Source: Spongiibacter sp. IMCC21906
GTDB taxonomy: Bacteria > Pseudomonadota > Gammaproteobacteria > Pseudomonadales > Spongiibacteraceae
Assembly (NCBI RefSeq): GCF_001010805.1
Contig: NZ_CP011477.1
Location: 2,722,501-2,786,500 of the forward strand
DNA length: 64,000 nucleotides
Direction of reading: 5' to 3'
The translations under genes and the position numbers were made by a program. Positions within the stretch are counted from its first letter, which is position 1; the number at the start of each line of letters is the position of its first letter. Below the pieces are notes generated by a model that did not search any database, was not told where the DNA came from, and worked only from the letters and a program-made list of their open reading frames with translations. This document shows, one piece after another, positions 57,242 to 64,000 of the stretch.

Positions 57242-58927
57242 ATGAGCTTCGACCATCGCAAATACCAAGCCACTCCCGGCGTCGCCATCAGCGACCGTCA
57301 ATGGCCAAACAATAGTCTGACCACAGCGCCCATCTGGTGCTCAGTGGACTTACGCGATGGTAACCAGGCGCTAGTAGAGCCCATGACCGTTGATCAAAAG
57401 CTGCGGATGTGGGATTTGCTGGTCAAACTGGGATTCAAGCAAATTGAAGTCGGCTTTCCCTCCGCTTCACAACCTGACTTTGACTTTGTTCGAGCACTGA
57501 TTGATGGCAATCGTATTCCCGAAGACGTCACTATTCAGGTGCTGACCCAAGCCAGAGAAGAATTGATTGCCCGTAGCTACGAGGCAATGGATGGCGCAAA
57601 AAAAGCCATTGTCCACGTATACAACTCCACCAGCCCGGTGCAACGTGAGCGGGTCTTTGGCATGGACAAAGAAGGCATTAAAGCCATTGGTGTGCAGGGC
57701 GCACGCTGGGTAAAAGAGTACGCCGAAAAATACCCCAACACAGAATGGAGCTTTCAATACTCCCCCGAGAGCTTTAGCAGCACCGAAGTAGAGTATGCTA
57801 CCGAGGTCTGCGACGCTGTTATTGCCGAATGGCACGACACCGGTAAACCGATCATCATTAACCTGCCTGCCACGGTGGAGTGCACCACTCCCAACGTATT
57901 TGCCGATCAGGTTGAGTGGTTTTGCCGCAATGTAAAACACCGCCAAGATATTATTGTATCGCTGCACACCCACAATGACCGTGGCTGCGCAATTGCCGCC
58001 GCCGAGCTGGGCGTGATGGCTGGCGCCGACCGAATCGAAGGCACTTTGCTGGGTAATGGTGAGCGCACCGGCAATATGGACATCGTCACCATGGCAATGA
58101 ATCTTTACAGCCAAGGTGTCGACCCCGAGTTGGACTTGTCTCAAATGGACGAGATTATTGCCGTTGCCGAACATTGCACCAATATTCCACTGCACCCTCG
58201 CCACCCTTATGCCGGCGATCTGGTCTTTACCGCATTCTCTGGCAGCCACCAGGATGCTATTCGCAAATGCATGAGCAAACAGGGCGACGACGAACATTGG
58301 CAAGTGGCTTATCTGCCCATTGATCCCGCCGATTTGGGGCGGACTTACGAAGCGGTTATTCGTATCAACAGCCAATCGGGTAAAGGTGGCGTGACGTGGG
58401 TACTGGAAAATGATTACGGCCTGAACTTGCCCCGCTGGATGCAAATTGACGCCAGCCGTAAAGTCCAAGCTGCCGCCGAGGAGATTTCTGGCGAAATCAG
58501 CCCTCAGCAAATATGGGAGCTGTTTGAAGAAAACTACCTGAAACCCGTTGATGGCTGCGCCATGCAAAACTTTGCATTAAGCCAAGATAACGCCGAAAAC
58601 GACGGCCGCGACGCCCTTAAGTTGATTTTTGACTACCAAGGTAAGTCGGTGGAGATTACCGGTCAGGGCGAAGGGGCTATCAGTGCCTTGGTTAACGGCT
58701 GGCGCGATCACTACGGCGATACCGTTGAGATTTTGGACTACAGCGAACACGCCCTGAATTCTGGCACCTCGTCGCAAGCCATTGCCTACGTAATGCTGTC
58801 AGTAAACAACACGCGCTATATTGGTGTTGCCGCTCACAGAGACGTGGTTAGCGCTTCTATGCAGGCCGTGATCAACGCTGCAGCCCAATCTCAGGCAGAG
58901 GCCGAAAGCCAACGTAAAGCGGGATAA
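57242..58927 (+). CDS. leuA: 2-isopropylmalate synthase
   Basis: 561 residues, the long LeuA form. Condenses acetyl-CoA with 2-oxoisovalerate, the first step to leucine. TIM-barrel motifs: CSVDLRDGNQALVEPM (about 33-48, catalytic Arg-Asp-Gly), EVGFPSASQPDFDFVR and the metal-binding SLHTHNDRGCAIAAAE (about 241-256). The C-terminal regulatory domain (about 440-550) binds leucine for feedback control. The start follows CAGGGAATAG. A hairpin with a T run in its leader suggests attenuation, and a divergent Lrp-type gene lies upstream. Confidence 0.95.
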   Translation: MSFDHRKYQATPGVAISDRQWPNNSLTTAPIWCSVDLRDGNQALVEPMTVDQKLRMWDLLVKLGFKQIEVGFPSASQPDFDFVRALIDGNRIPEDVTIQVLTQAREELIARSYEAMDGAKKAIVHVYNSTSPVQRERVFGMDKEGIKAIGVQGARWVKEYAEKYPNTEWSFQYSPESFSSTEVEYATEVCDAVIAEWHDTGKPIIINLPATVECTTPNVFADQVEWFCRNVKHRQDIIVSLHTHNDRGCAIAAAELGVMAGADRIEGTLLGNGERTGNMDIVTMAMNLYSQGVDPELDLSQMDEIIAVAEHCTNIPLHPRHPYAGDLVFTAFSGSHQDAIRKCMSKQGDDEHWQVAYLPIDPADLGRTYEAVIRINSQSGKGGVTWVLENDYGLNLPRWMQIDASRKVQAAAEEISGEISPQQIWELFEENYLKPVDGCAMQNFALSQDNAENDGRDALKLIFDYQGKSVEITGQGEGAISALVNGWRDHYGDTVEILDYSEHALNSGTSSQAIAYVMLSVNNTRYIGVAAHRDVVSASMQAVINAAAQSQAEAESQRKAG

Positions 58928-58954
58928 GCCTGTACTCACGTCACCACAACGATC

Positions 58955-58987
58955 AAGCCCCCCTGCCAAAACAGCAGGGGGGCTTTT
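58955..58987 (+). terminator. Rho-independent terminator of leuA
   Basis: Twelve-base perfect stem AAGCCCCCCTGC / GCAGGGGGGCTT with a seven-base loop and trailing T run, 27 bases after the stop codon. Confidence 0.95.
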
Positions 58988-59210
58988 TATTTCAGCAGCC
59001 TTACATCGCCAGTACATCGCCAATCTATTCTAGCTCAAATGTGATGCTGACATCGTTCCGGCTTGTCCCTGATCAGTACCCCTAGCCCCGCCCCAGCACT
59101 TCTGCCATTATTGCCAGCACGTACTAAAGTTGATTTATCTAGTCGCCTCAAAAGCAATACTCAACACAGCCCACATCACGGAAACTGAGAAAACTAAAAG
59201 GATAAAAGGC

Positions 59211-59687
59211 ATGAAAACGCTATTACTGACTCTGGGTCTCATCTTATCCGCAGGCACAAGCCTTGCCGAAACCCAAACCCAAGAGATCAATGGCATCACC
59301 ATCGGCGGCAAATCCACTTGCCCATTTATATCAGACCAGAGCTTGATTAATATGCTAGGCCAGCAGCTTAGCCGCGCGCCGCACCCGGTTATTCCACCCA
59401 ACCAGCGCGGCATGCGCATTGTCAGCAATTTTCATTGTGATACGCCTGAGCAAGCTGGCGGTCATGTTCTGTATACCGGCGCCGTTGCCCTGGAGGTTTT
59501 GGCTCGGGTAGACCGCCCCTTTTCTGATAACTATTGGTTGCCGATTTACGACTACAAAATTTACGGCATTAAAACCAAAGAGGATTTACCTAGCTCTTTC
59601 GCGATGGGCGTCAATGAGTTTATTGGCTCAATGAAAAACGTCACGCCAACAGCCTACCGAGGTTTTGGACTGCAGCCACCACGTTAG
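59211..59687 (+). CDS. Exported protein of unknown function
   Basis: 158 residues from MKTLLLTLG, preceded by AGGATAAAAGG. Signal peptide with cleavage probably after SLA (about residue 19). The mature part has a Cys pair (STCPF and FHCDTP) that could form a disulfide, and several aromatic residues (NYWLPIYDYKIYG). No family recognised. Convergent with an acyl-CoA synthetase gene. Confidence 0.7.
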   Translation: MKTLLLTLGLILSAGTSLAETQTQEINGITIGGKSTCPFISDQSLINMLGQQLSRAPHPVIPPNQRGMRIVSNFHCDTPEQAGGHVLYTGAVALEVLARVDRPFSDNYWLPIYDYKIYGIKTKEDLPSSFAMGVNEFIGSMKNVTPTAYRGFGLQPPR

Positions 59688-59721
59688 TAAGCTTTGAGCC
59701 TCTTAAATCAAACCACTGATT

Positions 59722-61344
59722 CTACGCCGTCCAGCCACCGTGACTGGAGGCGTAGGCTTTCGCAAAACCGTAATCGGGTTTGCCGCTGGGGCTGCGAGGC
59801 AGCTCGTCTATTACATGAATTTCCCTAGGCAACTTGTAACTGGCAATATGCTGACGGCAATGGGCAAGCAAGCCCTCAAAATCCACTGCCTGCTCTTCTC
59901 GACACTGTATAACCGCACTCACCTTACTCCCCCAGCGGGCATCTTCTAAACCCATTACCAGAGCATCGTAGACTGCGGGATGGCTCTTCAACGCTATCTC
60001 AACCTCTTCTGGAAAGACCTTTTCACCCCCGCTGTTAATGCAACTACTACCACGGCCAAAAATTGTGATGCTGCCGTCTTCACCGCGTTCTGCCACATCC
60101 CCGGTTAGCAGCCAACGCTGCTGGTTAAACATCACAAAAGCCTGCGCGGTCGCCTTAGGGTCGCCGAAGTAAGCTTCGGGAATATGCCCGCAACGGGCTA
60201 AAATCCCCGGCTCACCAATTGCTGCTACACGAGTGCCATAGCGATCTAACACCAGTACGGCCGTATCACTTCGCGGCTCTATTTTAACCAGCCCCAAACC
60301 GGCGGAGCTGCCAATGCCCGCGCCCACTTGGCCACTCTCAGATGAGCCGTAACTATTCGTTAAATAAAGCTGAGGGAAATGCGCCAACAACCCCTCTGAG
60401 CTAGAAGGCGAAAGAAGCGCACCACCAGTCCCCAAGGCAAAAAGGCGCGACAAATCCCAACGTTCCGGGTTGGCCTCTAAGGCATCCAGCAGCGGTATCG
60501 CCATGGCGTCTCCCACAATTTGAATTAAATTGCAGCCCTCGTCAGCAACACATTGCCATGCCTGTTCCGCATCAAAGGAGCTCGACCCCATCAGCACCAG
60601 TTTGTTTCCAGCCAATAGCTGAATTAGACCAAACCACTGAGCCGCCCCATGCATTAACGGCGCCATGGCAATACTACAAAACGCCGGAGTATTTATTCGT
60701 TGAACGATATCTTCGGGTTGTTTACATGCGCCTTCAGAAGAAAAATAACCGCCACCACCAAGCGCCGCAAAAAAAACATTCTCGTGGGACCAGAGCACTC
60801 CTTTTGGCAAGCCCGTCGTGCCTCCGGTATACAACACATAAGAGTCCTGGCCGGAGCGGCTGGGAAAGTCGCTCGAATTTTCATGCCGATCCCTGGCATT
60901 GGCATAGTCTGCAGCGGGCAAAGTGAGCTCTTCACCGCTGCCATCATCCACTGCAATCAAAAAGCGAAAGGCGTGGCCGCTACAATGTAGCTCCTGAACC
61001 ATTGGCGCAAAACGCCGATGAAAAATACACACCTGCAGATTCGCATTATCAAACAAGTGCTTTAGTTCATCTTTCACATAACGGTAGTTAATATTGACGG
61101 GCACTGCGCGAATTTTGAAACAGCCTAAAAGCAGCTCAAAATATTCGGTACCGTTAAGGAGATATAAACCCACGTGGTCACCCTGCCCTACGCCTAACTC
61201 CGAGAGATAATGAGCAATTTGATTCGCCCGCTTATCCAACTCCCCGTAGCTTAAGCGGCTTTCACCACACACCAAGGCTTCCCGGCTCGGCACTTCCTTG
61301 GCCACCGCCTCAAACAAATCCGCAAGGTTAAACTCCATACTCAC
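59722..61344 (-). CDS. Acyl-CoA synthetase / AMP-dependent ligase
   Basis: 540 residues of the ANL superfamily. AMP-binding P-loop YTGGTTGLPKGVLWSHE (about 170-186), A5 motif NSYGSSESGQ (about 332-341), A7 LLTGDVAERGEDGSI, A8 FGRGSSCINSGGEKVFPEEVE and the catalytic Lys region PRSPSGKPDYG at the C-terminus. Activates a fatty or similar carboxylic acid with CoA; the substrate is not readable. Single gene. Confidence 0.92.
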   Translation of the reverse strand: MSMEFNLADLFEAVAKEVPSREALVCGESRLSYGELDKRANQIAHYLSELGVGQGDHVGLYLLNGTEYFELLLGCFKIRAVPVNINYRYVKDELKHLFDNANLQVCIFHRRFAPMVQELHCSGHAFRFLIAVDDGSGEELTLPAADYANARDRHENSSDFPSRSGQDSYVLYTGGTTGLPKGVLWSHENVFFAALGGGGYFSSEGACKQPEDIVQRINTPAFCSIAMAPLMHGAAQWFGLIQLLAGNKLVLMGSSSFDAEQAWQCVADEGCNLIQIVGDAMAIPLLDALEANPERWDLSRLFALGTGGALLSPSSSEGLLAHFPQLYLTNSYGSSESGQVGAGIGSSAGLGLVKIEPRSDTAVLVLDRYGTRVAAIGEPGILARCGHIPEAYFGDPKATAQAFVMFNQQRWLLTGDVAERGEDGSITIFGRGSSCINSGGEKVFPEEVEIALKSHPAVYDALVMGLEDARWGSKVSAVIQCREEQAVDFEGLLAHCRQHIASYKLPREIHVIDELPRSPSGKPDYGFAKAYASSHGGWTA

Positions 61345-61703
61345 TCTCTTAGCAATACAGAACCACTATCATGGCCAACATCAACGACGCTCAAAACGGT
61401 ATCTAACAAAACAACTTAAAACGCAAAATTTATTCACTAAGACACAGCTGACTTTAACGCAATGCAAGAAATCTATCGATAAAGTCTCGTTAATCTTACA
61501 AATTTCAATCACTGTGACACAGACACTACGAAGCTATTAATTAAGACGCCTGACCAGCAGGAAAGCAATTACGAGTTATACGGATAAGCACAAGCATTGC
61601 TAAACAAGGCAGTCTCGTGTCCCCAGCGTGAAATTTGCTGATATGATTGTGTTTAGGCAATGACACATCAACAGCCTAGCTATAAGTCATCAATTATTGC
61701 GGT
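61345..61703. other. 359-base divergent gap
   Basis: AT-rich region between the acyl-CoA synthetase and YbaN-type genes. No gene, repeat or convincing operator seen. Confidence 0.5.
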
Positions 61704-62135
61704 ATGCACTTGAACCGAGAACCCTTTGAACACCAAAACCGTTTTATTCGCTACAGCTTGCTGGTGATTGGCTGGGTATCGTTTATTTTGGGAATGATCG
61801 GCCTGCTCTTGCCTGTGGTGCCCACCTCACCTTTTCTTATTTTGAGTGCAGCGTGTTTTTTAAGAAGCTCGCCAAAGTTTTATTACTGGCTAGTAAACCA
61901 TCGCTGGTTTGGCCGCTATATTCGCTATTACCTGAATGGGGAAGGTATACCCCGGCGAGCCAAAGTGATGATACTCAGTTTATTGTGGATAATGATGCTG
62001 AGCAGTGCGTTGTTGATAGTCAAAATTGCCTGGGTATCCGTCACCATGTTGCTTATCGCCGCTGCGGTGACGATATACATTATTCGTCAACCCGAGCCCG
62101 ATGCGAAGGCAGAGCCAGACAACAACCCCCACTAA
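61704..62135 (+). CDS. YbaN/DUF454 family inner membrane protein
   Basis: 143 residues with hydrophobic spans at about 18-40, 42-55 and 85-125. The family signature GMIGLLLPVVPTSPFLILSAACFLRSSPKFYYWL is complete, followed by NHRWFGRYIRYY and the GIPRRAKVM loop. Function not established. Convergent with der. Confidence 0.9.
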   Translation: MHLNREPFEHQNRFIRYSLLVIGWVSFILGMIGLLLPVVPTSPFLILSAACFLRSSPKFYYWLVNHRWFGRYIRYYLNGEGIPRRAKVMILSLLWIMMLSSALLIVKIAWVSVTMLLIAAAVTIYIIRQPEPDAKAEPDNNPH

Positions 62136-62147
62136 CTGATATTTGTC

Positions 62148-62187
62148 GCCATGCCGTTCGCTAATAAGCTTGGGCGCTCGGCATGGC
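62148..62187. terminator. Inverted repeat between ybaN-type gene and der
   Basis: GCCATGCCG at 62148-62156 and CGGCATGGC at 62179-62187, perfect nine-base arms with a 22-base loop, between converging genes. No T run. Confidence 0.45.
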
Positions 62188-62232
62188 AATCCTCACCCGA
62201 CAACACCCGCCCTTTAGCTAATAAACACCGCT

Positions 62233-63648
62233 TTATCTGCCGCGCTTTTTCTTGGAATCCTTTTTCTTCACAAAGCTCACCAACCGCCGTTTGCGATCAA
62301 TCTGCCGTTTAGTCAGGGTATTTTTCTTACCCTCGTAAGGATTGTCTGATGTTTTATATTGGATACGAATCGGCGTGCCAACCATCTTCAGTTCACGGCG
62401 AAACACTTTTTCAAGGTAGCGGGTATAACTGGCAGGCACCTTGTCAGTCTGATTACCGTGAATCACCACGATGGGCGGATTATTGCCACCGGGGTGCGCC
62501 AAACGCAGTTTAATACGGCGGCCATTGATCATTGGTGGCGCGTGGTCGTATACCGCGCCCTCCAGAATCATGGTTAAGTTACGGGTTGCCAGCTGTCGAG
62601 TGGCCGACTCATAGGCTTTCTCAATGGATTCATATAAATGCCCAACACCTGTGCCATGCAGTGCCGAGATAAAATGAATTTCTGCAAAATCAATAAATTG
62701 TAAGCGTCGGTCTAGCGTGGTTTTAATATGGGCTTTTTTATCGCTATCCAAGCCATCCCACTTATTGATAGCCACCACCACGGCTCTACCTGCGTCTATC
62801 ACTTGCCCCAGTAAATGAAGATCTTGATCAACAATACTTTCTTGGCCATCCATCACCAATATCACCACATTGGCGTCATCGATGGCCTTTAGGGTTTTAA
62901 CTATAGAGAATTTCTCTACGGTCTCATGAATATGCCGACGCTTGCGCACCCCGGCAGTATCAATCAAGGTATAGTCTTCGCCGTCCCGCTCATAATTAAT
63001 ATAAATACTGTCGCGGGTGGTGCCGGGCTGATCAAAAACTACCACCCGATCTTCACCCAGCATGCGGTTAACCAAGGTAGATTTACCCACATTGGGGCGG
63101 CCCACCACAGCAATTTTTTTGCCGCTGGCTAACGCCGCCGCATCGGCTTCGTCCGACTCTGGGAACTGCTCCAAAACATCCTGTAATAATTTACGCACCC
63201 CTTTACCATGGGTTGCCGTAAGCGGGTAGATTTGTGCGGCACCGGTTTGATAAAACTCGGCCATTGCCACATCAGGGTCGGTGCCATCCACCTTATTGGC
63301 AACAAAAAACACCGGCTTGGAACAGCTGCGTAAATGCTGAATCAGGCCTTGGTCTGCAGGCATTAGCCCGGCACGGGAATCCAGCATTAACAAAACCGCA
63401 TCGGCTTCATCAATCGCCTGCAAAGACTGCTGGGCCATGGCTGAATCGATGCCTTCTTCGTCGCCGGTAATCCCCCCCGTATCAATAACCATAAAACGAC
63501 GATCACCAAACAGCGCCTCGCCATATTTGCGATCTCGGGTCAGCCCCGGAAAGTTAGCCACCAAGGCATCCCGGCTTTTGGTAAGCCGGTTAAACAGCGT
63601 TGATTTACCCACATTGGGTCGGCCAACTAGGGCGATAACAGGAATCAT
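62233..63648 (-). CDS. der: Ribosome-assembly GTPase Der (EngA)
   Basis: 471 residues from [11 protein letters not shown]; an upstream in-frame start would add 14 unlikely residues. Two consecutive GTPase domains: [14 protein letters not shown] (about 8) with DTGGI and NKVDG, then [14 protein letters not shown] (about 190) with DTAGVRKR and NKWDG. A C-terminal KH-like domain precedes a basic tail ([11 protein letters not shown]). Needed for 50S subunit assembly. Its place after bamB is the usual order in gammaproteobacteria. Confidence 0.96.
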   Translation of the reverse strand: MIPVIALVGRPNVGKSTLFNRLTKSRDALVANFPGLTRDRKYGEALFGDRRFMVIDTGGITGDEEGIDSAMAQQSLQAIDEADAVLLMLDSRAGLMPADQGLIQHLRSCSKPVFFVANKVDGTDPDVAMAEFYQTGAAQIYPLTATHGKGVRKLLQDVLEQFPESDEADAAALASGKKIAVVGRPNVGKSTLVNRMLGEDRVVVFDQPGTTRDSIYINYERDGEDYTLIDTAGVRKRRHIHETVEKFSIVKTLKAIDDANVVILVMDGQESIVDQDLHLLGQVIDAGRAVVVAINKWDGLDSDKKAHIKTTLDRRLQFIDFAEIHFISALHGTGVGHLYESIEKAYESATRQLATRNLTMILEGAVYDHAPPMINGRRIKLRLAHPGGNNPPIVVIHGNQTDKVPASYTRYLEKVFRRELKMVGTPIRIQYKTSDNPYEGKKNTLTKRQIDRKRRLVSFVKKKDSKKKRGR

Positions 63649-63699
63649 GATTTTACCGTAAGAGGAAGGGGACCCGCGCCGCGGGCCCAAAATAGCAGA

Positions 63700-64000
63700 T
63701 CAGCGATCTTGCAGTTTTAAGGCAACAAGCTCGCCGCTGTTTCCGTAAACATAAAGCAATTTGTCATCGACCAGCATGGGCGCCCGAAGACCGTCGCTAT
63801 CAACTCTGGTACGCGCCACAAGTCGGCCATCAAGCTGAGACAAAAAGTGTAAATAGCCATCAAAATCACCCACGGCTACCGTGCCTTTAAACGCCGCAGG
63901 TTCGGTCAATTCTCGACGAGCGAGTACGGTTTGACTCCAACGTACGCCTTGGCCGTCATCTTCAAACGCCGTCACACTACCATCGGCCAATGCGACAAAA
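63700..64000 (-). CDS. bamB: Outer membrane assembly lipoprotein BamB, C-terminal part
   Basis: Last about 100 residues; the gene continues beyond the right edge of the window. Beta-propeller (PQQ-like) repeats are visible: VGDFDGYLHFLSQLDGRLVAR and LVDDKLLYVYGNSGELVALKL, ending LQDR. BamB helps the BamA complex insert outer membrane proteins. 51 bases before der, as in related genomes. Confidence 0.9.
   Translation of the reverse strand, partial: FVALADGSVTAFEDDGQGVRWSQTVLARRELTEPAAFKGTVAVGDFDGYLHFLSQLDGRLVARTRVDSDGLRAPMLVDDKLLYVYGNSGELVALKLQDR

Noticed and set aside
57467-58567. 366-codon minus-strand frame inside leuA
   Set aside because: Long but entirely antisense to leuA, whose motifs are intact; composition is that of a reverse-complement shadow.

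Overview
The window looks like a chromosome segment of a marine gammaproteobacterium, probably of the Cellvibrionales/Spongiibacteraceae type. This is inferred from the gene set: class II IlvC with a divergent IlvY, pssA-msrP, der-bamB, a long-form LeuA, a CYP153 alkane-type P450 with a TonB receptor, and many PaaI and acyl-CoA genes. No species can be proved from the sequence alone. I see no rRNA, tRNA or CRISPR array.

Layout: 1-4190 holds msrP (partial), pssA, ilvY and ilvC. 4317-18640 is an accessory catabolic block: a RMND1/DUF155 protein, a fatty acid desaturase with an AraC regulator, an alpha/beta hydrolase, a CYP153-like P450 with its [2Fe-2S] ferredoxin, a TonB-dependent receptor, an aldehyde dehydrogenase, an iron-type alcohol dehydrogenase, a small exported protein, a second AraC regulator and two hotdog thioesterases. 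Together these can take up a hydrophobic chain, hydroxylate it, and oxidise the alcohol to aldehyde and acid. The block is closed by a second copy of ilvY-ilvC (19525-22165). The two copies are direct repeats exactly 18,025 bp apart. The second copy starts inside the pssA 5' end, which is fused in frame to the 3' part of a sodium:solute symporter gene. The ilvC 3' ends differ much more than the rest of the repeat, so the arrangement is mosaic.

22344-29936 carries two flavoproteins, a double-PAS histidine kinase with FixL-like heme-binding signatures plus a single-domain response regulator, a BLUF protein lacking two key photochemical residues, and a DASS/RCK permease.

30500-41164 is a defence island on the minus strand. 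A type I restriction-modification operon (hsdR-hsdM-hsdS, type IB-like) is followed, with 4-base stop/start overlaps, by a GHKL-type ATPase and a large protein with a phosphoribosyltransferase-like motif. The last gene is split by an intact IS3-family element. This ATPase plus PRTase-like pair is the best candidate in the window for an undescribed system.

42164-50275 contains mostly housekeeping and stress genes: glutathionyl-hydroquinone reductase with a Kef-type K+ exporter, YrhK, ArfB, SulP with UspA, and a GST. 50276-52700 is a short accessory patch with three unknown or poorly known genes, each bordered by inverted repeats. 52867-64000 returns to ordinary genes: isochorismatase-like hydrolase, NDH-2, PilZ, DUF2721, Rieske protein, Lrp/AsnC regulator, leuA with a likely terminator in its leader, acyl-CoA synthetase, YbaN, der and partial bamB.
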